Below, one piece after another: positions 55,546-64,000 of a stretch of DNA of 64,000 bases. The position numbers were made by a program, and so were the translations under genes. Numbering within the stretch: position 1 is the stretch's first letter; every line of letters starts with the position of its first letter. The stretch covers positions 62,001-126,000 of the forward strand of contig JAQMWT010000309.1 in the NCBI GenBank assembly GCA_029834535.1, in the 5' to 3' direction. The notes beneath the pieces are model-generated. The model was not told where the DNA came from and did not search any database. It saw only the letters and a list, made by a program, of their open reading frames with translations. Origin of the DNA: Chrysophaeum taylorii. Taxonomy: Eukaryota; Sar; Pelagophyceae; Pelagomonadales; Pelagomonadaceae.

Positions 55546-58281
55546 ATGGCTGATACGTCGCGATGGGAGTTTAGGGCGCGGGACTACGTCCGCGAGTCGG
55601 CGGAGGTCGCCGTGGCGCGGGTGGGGAGCAAGACGCATCCCTTGGCTGGGACGAAGCGGGGTGAGGAGACGAGGAGAGCAGACGATCCGCTGATGAGTGC
55701 GGACGATCCGTTGAGTGTCATCGGCGGCGAAAGCGGCTCTGGAAGCGGCGGGTCTGGCGCGCATCCCATCGAGGCCCCCGCAGTACCTTCGTCGTCGTCG
55801 TGGGGTCTGAAGAAGCAGACGATGGTGCGCGAGTACTTGGCGTCGGGGTGCGCGGCGCGGGCGCTGGTGCTGGTGAAGGAGATCAGGTCGAGCAAGGCGT
55901 CGAGCAGCTTTGGCGGCGGCGACGACGGGTTCGAGATGCTCGAGTCCTCGCAGCTCGTGGAGCGGTCGGCCGCGCGGCTGCAGCAGCTGGAGCGCGGCGG
56001 CGGTGAAAAAAAGTCCGAGTCCGAGTCGGAGTCAATCGCGAGGTTGGCCGCGCTCCACTCGGCGATGATCAGGCACTGGGCGAACGACGAGCGCGTCGCG
56101 GCTCTGAAGGTTGCGATTCAGGCCGCCAAAACCCTGGGCGAGAGCAATAAGGTGGAGGAGTTTTACCCCGCTCTCTTTGCCGTCGCGACGGAGATACTGG
56201 ACAACTTCGGGAGGCTCGTGTACGCGAGGATCGCGAAGAAGGAGGAAGTAAATCCCGTCGAAGCCAAGGAGACGTGCAGGAACTGGTTTTACAAAACCGC
56301 GTGCATTCGCGAGCTGGTGCCGCGGTTTTATGTGGAGGCGGCGATCGTGCGGTGCTACGCGTTTTTGAGCGCGGACTTCCCCCAGGTTTTGTCGCGGCTC
56401 GCGTCGATCGCGAGGGGCGTAGGTTCGCCGCTGCGCGCGGCTTACGCGCGAGCCTACCTCGCCCTCAACGCCCCCGTCCGCGGAAAGTTCGCCGCGACCA
56501 TCGTCCACGACACGCTCTTTCAGTTCAGGGGGGTGTTGAAGCTCGAGACCCCTTTGAAGCTGCTGGAGCCCGCGCTCGAGATGATCTTGGGATCGCCGGC
56601 CGACGTCGATTTGGGCGAGGTGCTCGCGCAGTACCGAGACTACTGCAACGACGCGACGGTTCTGAAACACATTATCGAAGCGTTTAGTCATGAAGACGTG
56701 GCGTCGCGCGCGGCGGCGATTGTCGCGCTCGCGAAGCGCGCCGAGCCGTCGACGACGTCGACGGTCGACCTTCTGGGGCGTTTGGGCAGGAAATTCGCCG
56801 GAGCGCCGCCGCCGAAAGACCAGCGCCTCGCAATCCTCAACGAGGTGTGGAAGGTCGTGACGCGGTGTAATGATGTGGGCGACTACGTGACCTGTGCGAC
56901 CCACTGGCTCGACTGCCTCCTCAAACACTACTCGGACCGGGAGGTGAGGGTGCTGCTGGGCGACGTGATTTCGCACGTCCAAGTCGCGACGACGACGACG
57001 ACGCCAAACCTCGAGGATCTCGTCCAGATGCTTATCCAGTCCAAGCAGATGCTGGCCTCGGACCACCTCCTCAAGCTTTTGGACGTGTTCCGCCCGCACC
57101 GCAAAGTCGAAATCGCAAAAGAAGTGCTCGCGTCCTCGTCGAAGAGGCGCGCGTCGTCGTCCGACCCCGCGACGATCCACGCTATGCTGGAAATCGCGCG
57201 CGTCGCGCACGACGCGCTCGACAGCCTCTCCCCCCCCGGCGAGCGCCGCCACGTGGCGTCGTTGGTGGTGTCTTTCGTCGAATCCGTGGACATGGGGCGC
57301 GACCTCGAGCGCCAGCTCGGGGTTTACGTCGAATGTCGCGCCGCGTTCCCGAATCTCGACCTCGTTCTCGACCGGTTGGTGTTGCTTGCTGCAAACCTCG
57401 CGATGACCTCCAAGAGAGTCGCGACGCGGGCGCTCCGGAAATCAGCAGACAACAAGAGCCTCGCGGAACGAGCGCAGCATTTCTCTAAAGCGTGTCTCGC
57501 GTTCGCTCACGTCACGATACCGTCCGTCGAGTCGGGGTTTCGTAAGTTAGAACTGCTCTCGCTCTGCGGCCACGTCGCGCTCCTCAACAACTGCCTGCCG
57601 CACGCGGACACCTTTTTCAAGGCCGCGGTGGCGTTGGTGCCTGATCTTCCGGAGGGCGACGACCGCCTCTCGGGGTTCGTCGCGACCTTCTCGTCCTCTT
57701 TAGTTTTAGTTCCGGGACACCCCGACCGCGGTCCGTTCTACCTCGTCCAGGGTCTGCTCAACGCGCTCCCCCGGTACGCCCACTGGAAAACGCGACAATG
57801 CGACGCCTATATCCCCCTCATTCCCCTGCTCGGGGCCTACGCCCAGCGCAAGCTTCCCTACTCGGTCGTCGACGCGAACGACGTCCTCTACGGCGGTGCC
57901 CCCGACTACCTCCTCGAACTCAAAACCCACCTCTCTTCCCTCGTCTCGAACATCCTCGATCATCTCGCCTCCCTCGACCCCGCCTCCCTCAAACGCGCCG
58001 AGCTCGTCCTAGACCTCATCAACAACCTCCACCTCGTCATCAACCTCGAGGACGCCGGCGACGCCAAGGACTTCGCCCGCAAACTCCTCGCCCTCGCCAC
58101 CAAGGTCAAGCACACCTTCCCCCCGCCCCTCAAAGCCTACTTCGACCACACCCATGCCCTCCTGCACAACAACAACAACAACAACAACAACAACCACCCC
58201 CCCCAACTTGCTTCTGCTGCTTCTTCTTCTTCTTCTTCTGCTCGAGGAGCAGGTTCCTCTTCTCCTAATTATAATAAATAA
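55546..58281 (+). CDS. VPS35L: VPS35L, Retriever/Commander complex subunit
   Basis: 911 residues in a single exon. VPS35L scaffolds Retriever (with VPS26C and VPS29) within Commander, which recycles cargo from endosomes to the cell surface. The N-terminus carries the conserved WEFRARDYV and HPLAG followed by a Ser-rich DPLS linker. The body is an alpha-solenoid with family blocks NWFYKTACIRELVPRFYVEA, YLALNAPVRGKFAATIVHDT, DYVTCATHWLDCLLKHYSDR, EVRVLLGDVISHV, RDLERQLGVYVECRAAFPNL, VALLNNCLPHADTFFKAAVA and VPGHPDRGPFYLVQGLLNAL. These match VPS35L rather than retromer VPS35, which lacks the extended N-terminus. The C-terminus ends in an Asn/Ser-rich tail from a CAACAA microsatellite. The ATG follows a T-rich leader at 55546. 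Confidence 0.9.
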   Translation: MADTSRWEFRARDYVRESAEVAVARVGSKTHPLAGTKRGEETRRADDPLMSADDPLSVIGGESGSGSGGSGAHPIEAPAVPSSSSWGLKKQTMVREYLASGCAARALVLVKEIRSSKASSSFGGGDDGFEMLESSQLVERSAARLQQLERGGGEKKSESESESIARLAALHSAMIRHWANDERVAALKVAIQAAKTLGESNKVEEFYPALFAVATEILDNFGRLVYARIAKKEEVNPVEAKETCRNWFYKTACIRELVPRFYVEAAIVRCYAFLSADFPQVLSRLASIARGVGSPLRAAYARAYLALNAPVRGKFAATIVHDTLFQFRGVLKLETPLKLLEPALEMILGSPADVDLGEVLAQYRDYCNDATVLKHIIEAFSHEDVASRAAAIVALAKRAEPSTTSTVDLLGRLGRKFAGAPPPKDQRLAILNEVWKVVTRCNDVGDYVTCATHWLDCLLKHYSDREVRVLLGDVISHVQVATTTTTPNLEDLVQMLIQSKQMLASDHLLKLLDVFRPHRKVEIAKEVLASSSKRRASSSDPATIHAMLEIARVAHDALDSLSPPGERRHVASLVVSFVESVDMGRDLERQLGVYVECRAAFPNLDLVLDRLVLLAANLAMTSKRVATRALRKSADNKSLAERAQHFSKACLAFAHVTIPSVESGFRKLELLSLCGHVALLNNCLPHADTFFKAAVALVPDLPEGDDRLSGFVATFSSSLVLVPGHPDRGPFYLVQGLLNALPRYAHWKTRQCDAYIPLIPLLGAYAQRKLPYSVVDANDVLYGGAPDYLLELKTHLSSLVSNILDHLASLDPASLKRAELVLDLINNLHLVINLEDAGDAKDFARKLLALATKVKHTFPPPLKAYFDHTHALLHNNNNNNNNNHPPQLASAASSSSSSARGAGSSSPNYNK

Positions 58282-58313
58282 GTAAATAAATAAATAAAAG
58301 GGTGCGCGCGGCG

Positions 58314-59426
58314 CTAGGTAGTAGATGTGGGGTCGAAGAGGATTGGGGGCATCGAGGAGGAGGAGGAGTTCGAGGAGGTCGCCTCTCGGAGCTGCTTGGA
58401 GAGGGTGCAGTTGGGTCTGTGGGTGATACGGTCTTCGCGGCTCCTCGAACGGACCGCGCGGCAGCAGACGCACTGCAATAGGCCGTCCTTCTTGATGGGG
58501 GCCCAGCCGAGGTCCTTCAATCGGGTCTTCGAGACGAGGTCGTCGTCGGGAATCTCCGGAGGTGGGGGGGGCACGGTTTTGGGGGACGGGAGCCTCGGCG
58601 GCGGAGGGGCAAAGGGAATGATCGGGGCGGCACCAGTTGTTGGAAAGGGAGTGGCGGCGGGGGGTCTGTGGCGGTGGTGATGTTGGATAACCTCGAGGCG
58701 TCGCGAGGTCGCAGGTACGGACGTGAATAAGTCGCTCGATGCCTGCCAATCGCAAGACACGTGGACCCGAAATCCACCCGAGCTCTCGAATGGACCCGGC
58801 ATCACAAACAAGGAAAATGTCGCCTGGCCTTCCGAATCAGTAATCACTCGACCGCCCTGCGCACTCGCCCGAGCGACGAGCCACGTCGCCGGTCCGGGGG
58901 CAACCGCGTAGCCCGCGTCGTCGAGGAGTGCGACAGCTAACGGCTTCTGAGCTTTGGCGGCGATGTCCTTTTTGTACGCGAATAAGGAACACGACACCTC
59001 GCACATCATTCCTGTTTGCTCGAGCCGCGTCGCCACGTCGCATAGTATGATCTGGTACGTGCACAGCATGATCGCTTGCGCCTGACCGGCGCACCCCGCT
59101 CCTTCAACAATGACCGTCGCCATGCACCGGTACATGTCGATCGCGTCGCCGTCGAAGAGAAATCGACCGCAAAACTTCGCGCTCCCCCCAATCAGCCACA
59201 ACTGCTTGCATTCGAGGATCTCGAATCGAACGTCCGAATTTTGTTGCCTGCCAAGCTGAGCCAGCGTCGCCAGATGAAGTTTCACCTCCAAAGCGACGCG
59301 ACCTTCGCCACCCGTCACCTCAAAGTTTATTTTACCACCGTTCAGCGCGTGGTCCTGGTCCGCGTTGACGGTCAGCATTTTTTCCGAAAACAAAGCGGCA
59401 CGCCGCAGTAACGACTGCCACCTCAC
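58314..59426 (-). CDS. Unknown protein with C-terminal Cys/His cluster
   Basis: 370 residues from the first ATG; an internal Met17 (MLTVNADQDHALNGG) could be the true start. The N-terminal 240 residues look like two beta-sandwich repeats (KINFEVTGGEGRVALEVKLH, DVRFEILECKQLWLIGGSAK, GGRVITDSEGQATFSLFVMP). A Pro-rich linker (PPPPRLPSPKTVPPPPPEIP) follows. The C-terminal DLGWAPIKKDGLLQCVCCRA with THRPNC a little further on spaces Cys-Cys-Cys-His-Cys like a small zinc-binding module. I do not recognise the family. The tail is poly-Ser. The gene is divergent from the selenoprotein (135 bp between starts) and convergent with VPS35L (32 bp between stops). Confidence 0.6.
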   Translation of the reverse strand: MRWQSLLRRAALFSEKMLTVNADQDHALNGGKINFEVTGGEGRVALEVKLHLATLAQLGRQQNSDVRFEILECKQLWLIGGSAKFCGRFLFDGDAIDMYRCMATVIVEGAGCAGQAQAIMLCTYQIILCDVATRLEQTGMMCEVSCSLFAYKKDIAAKAQKPLAVALLDDAGYAVAPGPATWLVARASAQGGRVITDSEGQATFSLFVMPGPFESSGGFRVHVSCDWQASSDLFTSVPATSRRLEVIQHHHRHRPPAATPFPTTGAAPIIPFAPPPPRLPSPKTVPPPPPEIPDDDLVSKTRLKDLGWAPIKKDGLLQCVCCRAVRSRSREDRITHRPNCTLSKQLREATSSNSSSSSMPPILFDPTSTT

Positions 59427-59561
59427 TCTTCAACAATAGCGTTAAATCGCGTGCCGACGACTTTCACAACTAAGATATTCATTATGCTTACCCTACCTAT
59501 TTCGAAACCTTGCTTGTACCCGCGACCGCCGCGAAAAAAGGAGAACCACACAAAAAACATT

Positions 59562-59897
59562 ATGGTCAAGGTCGAGATATCGCACTGCGCGACATGATTC
59601 GTGGGCATGTCGGGGAAGCTCAAGGAGCTCCTCGAGGCCGACCCGGCGCTCGACTGCGCCGTCTCGCTCGTCCCCGTCGACTCGTCCAACGCCCCCAAGG
59701 TCTACAAAATTAAGTTAGACGGCGAGATGTATTTTGACTTCGAGCTGCCGCAGAAGGGACCGCCCCCTCTCGTTGCCGTCAAGCCGAACGACAACTGGCA
59801 AACACCCGTCAACTTCGAAACGCACGTCAAGTACTTTGGACCGCACAAGGCGTGGCAGGTCGACGACCTCAAGGAGGCCATCAAGGCCAAGATGTAG
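59562..59897 (+). CDS. CxxU selenoprotein (SelH/SelW-type Rdx family)
   Basis: 111 residues if the in-frame TGA at 59595-59597 is read as selenocysteine. The peptide opens MVKVEISHCAT-Sec-FVGMSG, so the TGA falls exactly where Rdx-family proteins have CxxU in the beta1-loop-alpha1 turn. It continues SGKLKELLEADPALDCAVSL and KVYKIKLDGEMYFDFELPQK, then GPPPLVAV, similar to the FEV...G..... KGPPR block of SELENOH. It ends DDLKEAIKAKM and stops at TAG (59895-59897). Such proteins are small thioredoxin-fold redox proteins. The frame is open and protein-like on both sides of the TGA. A SECIS element is required in the 3' UTR. A weak candidate starts at the ATGA at 59939, but I cannot confirm it. 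Many stramenopile algae use selenocysteine. Confidence 0.7.
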
Positions 59898-60279
59898 ACG
59901 AGAAGAAGATGATGTCAAGGGTGAGGAGACTCCGCTCCATGACGAGCGCACGCACATTCTGGTTCTACGCTCCGACACGTCCCGGCGCCTCCCTCGCCAT
60001 CCATATCTTCTTCTTTACGTTATGTTACTAGTTTCCACTTTGTAGGTGCGTTCTCGGAGGGCTGCTGGTCTGGTGCGGTGCTGTGCGACATAACGCACGC
60101 GTGAGTCGAAGGGAATCAGGATCACTCTTCTTCTTGTCGTCGTCGTCGTCGTCGCGGCAGCCTCCTCAAACTCGTAGTTACACTCGGGCGAACGGCTCCC
60201 GCGAAGAAGAAGAACACGGTGTCTCTACTACGCGGCCGGGAGTGCGGTCACCTCCCCCAACGACGAAAGCGCAATTTAC
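59898..60279. other. Selenoprotein 3' region
   Basis: Expected location of a SECIS hairpin. An ATGA (59939-59942) is followed by GAGCG (59944-59948), which can pair with CGCTC (59968-59972), and then CGA; the stem is short. A longer stem, GTGCGTT with AACGCAC, spans about 60046-60105 but lacks an ATGA in the right place. (GTC)n lies at 60136-60155. Confidence 0.3.
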
Positions 60280-61710
60280 GTGACGACGACGACGAACATA
60301 TTACGGGTTCGTGTTATAAGCCATTCTGCTCGTGCGAATGGCTGCCCGTGGAACTACGAAGCTAGAGGCGTTGAGGCAGCTCCGAAATATAGCCTTCCCG
60401 AGCAGGGGGTGGATGAGGAGCCGGGCACATCAAAGCACGTCGCGTGGTTGCGGCCGCTTCTAGCTCATGTTGCCGCCGATGCTGTCAACCACACCGTACT
60501 TGCGCGCGTCGTGACCCTGCGACCCGCAGCTACGACCGAAATATCTGGAAAAACTGCACTGGCGAGAAAATGCCGGCGAACCTGAGGACAGAAACAGCGG
60601 TCGCACGCGTGGTATCCGATCAACGTTGCGGCCGTGGCCGCTCGCGCCTCGTCTATGGCGCCCGCACCCTCGCGGAGCAGTACCCCGATCGCGTTATCAC
60701 CAAACTCTCGACGTGCCTTCAACGAGCTTAAGCCTCTGACGGTCGTGAACCAGCTCTCGCCAAGACGCCAATGCTAAGCTACGGCTTTTTGGCCACTTCA
60801 TGTTCGTGCAACTTTGACCAGCCGGCGTCCAGGATGGCGGTCTACGGCCCGACCACCTTCGCTCCCGCCCCCTTCAACTTCCAAGAAGGTAGCCAGCAAG
60901 GCGATCCAACTTGCCCGCGTGCCTATTGGTTGGCAACACGTGACGCCGCCCTAAATATGCCCGCGTGCGTTCGCGTCTACGTGGCATCGACGACGACGTC
61001 ATCTTCGGTTCCCCTCGCGAACATCGCTCAAAATTCACAGGCGACGAGGCACGCGTGCGTCGTCGCGGTCGCTCGTGCTGCTGGGCCCGTTTTGAAAACA
61101 AGACAGGATCTTCAAAGTCTAGCGATGGACGAAATCCTCCTTGTCCGGTCAAATACCAAACGGAATGCCTTGTCGAGCCTAGCGTGCGTCTGGGGCTACG
61201 CGACATAAGTCAAGTGCATTCTCGTCTAGGCGCCGTGCGCTTTCACTGCGCTGCGGTCGTTCTCGCGCTTTTCCTTGTTCCAAAAACCTACGACCGTCTA
61301 CGCCCTTTCACAGCCTCGACGTACGTCGGAGACTTGTTTTTGTAGTAGCCATCGCCCTATCTCCAAAATCGCCACCCACCGCCGTCAATTGCTCGAAGGG
61401 CGTTCGGGATCAAAGGTGTCGTCGCGCGCTCGACATGAGTCGTCGAAACGGACGAAACTACTGCAGCGACCTGCCCTCGACTCTGATAAAAAACTTGGAG
61501 CGTCGCGACCTCAACACCGACTACGACGTCGCTCGCCTCGACGCCAGCTCCTTCCTGACGAATAATAAGTCGCTCACCACTCTAGTCGTGGCCGCTGTGG
61601 CTGCGACTCGTGGCTCAGAGCCTGGGGTGAACAGTTTTTTTTGGACAGCCCAGCCCTCCTTAACAACGTCGCCCTCAAATGCGCTGTCGAACCATCTTCG
61701 AGTCGCGTTA
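60280..61710 (+). pseudogene. Degenerate LINE reverse transcriptase
   Basis: Frame-broken RT motifs lie in order on the plus strand. RSRLVYGARTLAEQYPDRVI (60444-60731) corresponds to the helix before motif A, with a damaged KLD...FNEL next to it. QEGSQQGDPTCPRAYWLAT (60771-61208) is motif B (QGDP). GIDDDVIFGSP (60965-61345) stands for the Y.DD motif C. At least three frame changes occur. The order A, B, C over about 600 bp matches a non-LTR RT. The 61435-61713 part is unassigned. It may belong to the same LINE family as the 3' fragments at 11.3, 13.9 and 35.6 kb, but the two do not overlap, so this cannot be tested by eye. Confidence 0.6.
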
Positions 61711-61937
61711 TAGCAATCGGCATTCCTTCGCGAAATTAGATCTCGGCCCTCCTGACGACACGAGAGAGACTTTCCCACCTACACTCATCTTCGTGACGCA
61801 CAAGTAGCACGTGTGCCCCTTCACTCCCGTTATTAGGGGTCCGCATGCAACAGTTCTTGAGGCTGCTGGTGCCATGAGCGCGCCTCGTGTAATGTCCCCA
61901 AGATTGAAAGCGCTAGAGATCAAGCAACTTGAGACGA

Positions 61938-62158
61938 TGTTCCCGAACTTGAACATTTATAGAATGGCACTTTGAATCTCAGTGACCACGGAGAAAATAG
62001 ATCCACTTATTATTATTATTATTATTACAGCCGCAGACATCACAGATAAAGTAGTGCAGGACTGTGAAGAAGCTATGACACTTACCCCTGCACCACGTAT
62101 CCAGTATCCTTACGTCTTTCTCCTATCGCTAGTCTAACGCCTCATACCATTCGTAACA
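61938..62158 (+). repeat. Probable left LTR of the copia-type element (5' end uncertain)
   Basis: The 3' boundary is set by a primer-binding site at 62159, immediately preceded by ...AACA, a canonical LTR ending in CA. The 5' boundary is a guess at TGTT (61938). A TTATAG motif at 61957-61962 could serve as promoter, and an (ATT)n tract lies at 62008-62028. The right LTR is outside the window, so boundaries cannot be tested here. Confidence 0.4.
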
Positions 62159-62167
62159 TGGTAGCAG
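62159..62167 (+). other. Primer-binding site (initiator-tRNA-Met type)
   Basis: TGGTAGCAG is complementary to the 3' end of an animal-type initiator tRNA-Met (CTGCTACCA) and lies directly after the LTR's CA end, the usual arrangement for Ty1/copia elements. Confidence 0.55.
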
Positions 62168-62269
62168 CTGGTGTCCGTCACGGTCGCACGACCGCTTGAC
62201 TTCCCGGACAACAGCGACTCCTCCTCGGCTTCAGTTCATTGCTACGTGTTCGGTTCGTTATCGTTTATC

Positions 62270-64000
62270 ATGTCCTCGATCGAAATTAAGGATAGCAAGC
62301 TTTCGCAAAAACTCGATGCTTTCAGCGGTGAGCGACATCTTTTTCACCCTTGGGCCCGGCGCTTGGAAAACATGATCATTTCCACCGGTGATCGCATTAT
62401 CTTGACCACTGACATTTGGACTAGCATTTCCGCTTCTGGCTGCTCTGAAGAAGAATTTGATCTCAAGCAGCAACGCTGGTACAGTGCACTCTTCATGGCA
62501 CTACCAATGCATGATACTGATCGTGCGGATATCCGTGAAAACCGCGATATGAACTTCACGCGGCTTTACAAACGCATTACTGATGTTTACATGGGTCATG
62601 GAGATCGTGTCGCTCAGTCTGCAATTGCTTCATTGCATTCCTTGGTGTGCAATAACATCGATGAACTTGAGTCCTTTCTTAACAAGTTCATCACTGGTGT
62701 TCAAGTTGCTCGGCATCATCAAGATTTCCCTGACTCAACTGCATTGCAGCTGCTCCAAACGAAAATCCCCGACTCGCTCTTGTCTAAAGATCTCATTGCA
62801 CTTGATCCTAAATTGCGCACATATGATGGTTTCGTTGATCGCCTCCACAGTAAAGTTTTTGATTATCTTCAGACCAAGTCTGTGCACGTCCATGCTACGT
62901 TCCGTGAAAGTCCCCGTTATCGTGAACGTTCCAACTTTTACGGTCGCCGTCCTTCTGAAAAGTACTTTCGTCGCCTCAATGCTTTGCGCTCTCAACAACG
63001 TTCTATAGCCCACGCCCCTCTTTTCGATCATCATTCCGTCACCCACCTTCATCTTCACGTGGTTTCCATCGCAAGCGCCCACGCCATACTGATCTTTGTT
63101 GTCACTTTTGTGGTATTCCGGAGGCCATCACCAGAAAGATTGTCATAAGCGCCAGCGCTATTTGCTCTCACAAGCTACCGCCCGCCCTCGGCATCAACAC
63201 CAATACCCACCTCGGTCCACTCCCCAATACCCACCTAGGCCCCATCCACCCTTCTACCAACACCATCTTTTCGCCCCCAATCCACCCTTGCCACCATCTC
63301 AATCCTCTCCGCCGCTTCTTGCGTTGCCACCCTCCACCACACCCTCTGTCCCGCCTTCCACCGCTGTCACCCTTCCTGACCCATCCCTTTCTGCACCCAC
63401 CTACCCGTCCTACAATTTCCACCTTCTTTCCATCTCCCCCTCCATTCACCAAGTCCTTTCCTCCACCAACGCCCTTACCGCTCTGCTCACCGCTCGTGAG
63501 CGTGACTACCTTCACAGCACCAACCTTCGTCTCGTTGTCTATGATACCGGCGCCAACGTCAGCCTTTTTAATTCTCCCGCTGGCTTCACTGACCTGGACA
63601 ACACTCAACAGCATTCCATCACTTCTGCTATCGGCACTGGCTCTGTTTCCGGTTCTGGCACTGCTCACTTAACGTTCCCTTCAATTGGTCCTCTTGACAA
63701 TCGTGGTCTTCCTTCTCCTGCACCCACTCTCTCCGCCCCTCATGGTATACATGTCGCGTTTCCGCATACCCTCATCTCTCCTGGCCTTGGTGACAAACGG
63801 ATTCTTTCGGATCATTCCCTTGAACAAGTTGGTTACGATTGCCACACCATTCAGGCCGTTGATCCTGCTTATCCGCAACGTATTTTACGTCACCGCCAAA
63901 CGCATCACGTTATTCCCCTGCTTCGTCGCTGTGGTCTTCTTTTGATCGTCTGTTGGATCGGCAATACGACCGCTGCGCCCTACACGGACTACGTTTCACC
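62270..64000 (+). mobile_element. Ty1/copia-type retrotransposon gag and protease, frameshifted, runs off window
   Basis: From the ATG at 62270 (MSSIEIKDSKLSQKLDAF) the frame encodes a copia-type Gag: FSGERHLFHPWARRLENMII, then a UBN2-like helical region with SLHSLVCNNIDELESFLNKF, SLLSKDLIALDPKLRTYDGF and HSKVFDYLQTKSVH. Near 63000 the reading shifts by one frame (HTDLCCHFCGIP) and near 63121 again (GHHQKDCHKR). Together these give a CCHC zinc knuckle (CHFC...GHH..DC) split by two frame changes. The third frame stays open to the window end. After a Pro/Ser-rich linker it carries the aspartic protease motif LVVYDTGANVSLFN (about 63525-63566). The low-GC codon use differs from host genes. Integrase and RT lie beyond 64000. 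Confidence 0.75.

Noticed and set aside
56032-57252. 406-codon minus-strand frame opposite VPS35L
   Set aside because: His/Arg/Gln-rich shadow; the sense strand is a clear VPS35L.

Overview
This is nuclear DNA of a eukaryote, most likely a GC-rich, flagellated unicellular alga of the stramenopile type (pelagophyte-like). Genes are mostly single exons with long runs of GC-rich codons. The few introns I can place are 49-89 bp with GT..AG ends. Intergenic gaps are very short: two convergent stop codons abut at 34472/34473, and a divergent pair is 47 bp apart at 39519/39567. The cargo fits such an alga: a C2CD3-like centriole protein, a Tctex-type dynein light chain, a MAPK15-like kinase, the Commander subunit VPS35L, cytosolic alanyl-tRNA synthetase, prefoldin 3, a chorein lipid-transfer protein, and a CxxU selenoprotein with an in-frame TGA. 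The taxonomic guess is inference; no marker gene is present.

The left third (1-21.1 kb) is repeat-rich and poor in intact genes. It holds Helitron/PIF1-helicase fragments at 1-498, 17308-18896 and 20100-21144, the last two forming an inverted pair. A hAT transposon with 20-bp perfect terminal inverted repeats spans about 4899-7927. Broken host-type genes follow (Mpv17-like, an AT-rich reading frame with stops, and a FAXC/metaxin-like GST carrying a 51-bp minisatellite). Two direct copies of a LINE 3' end flank an intact secreted AA15-like LPMO (12081-13403). A frameshifted DUF2235 hydrolase and a LITAF-domain gene lie at 15.4-17.2 kb.

The middle (21.2-46.7 kb) is the gene-dense core: chorein/VPS13-like protein with a C-terminal CaaX box, MAPK15-like kinase, GNAT, an ankyrin-like protein, alanyl-tRNA synthetase, two small convergent genes including a dynein light chain, a secreted glycoprotein, a sulfotransferase, an SDR, a membrane protein, C2CD3-like, a SET methyltransferase and prefoldin 3. 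A 5'-truncated LINE insertion with a 20-bp target-site duplication sits at 35602-35969.

The right part (46.7-64 kb) holds the most striking gene. At 50583-55125, an MLKL-like four-helix N-terminus is joined to a complete TKL-type kinase and 22 armadillo repeats, about 20 of them nearly identical 41-residue units. A decayed paralogue at 46.9-48.0 kb carries the N-terminus and armadillo repeats but no kinase. This resembles the layout of cell-death or immune-receptor families with fast-evolving repeat sensors (inference). VPS35L, an unknown zinc-cluster gene and the selenoprotein follow. The window ends in a degenerate LINE reverse transcriptase and the 5' part of a Ty1/copia-type retrotransposon that runs off the right edge.
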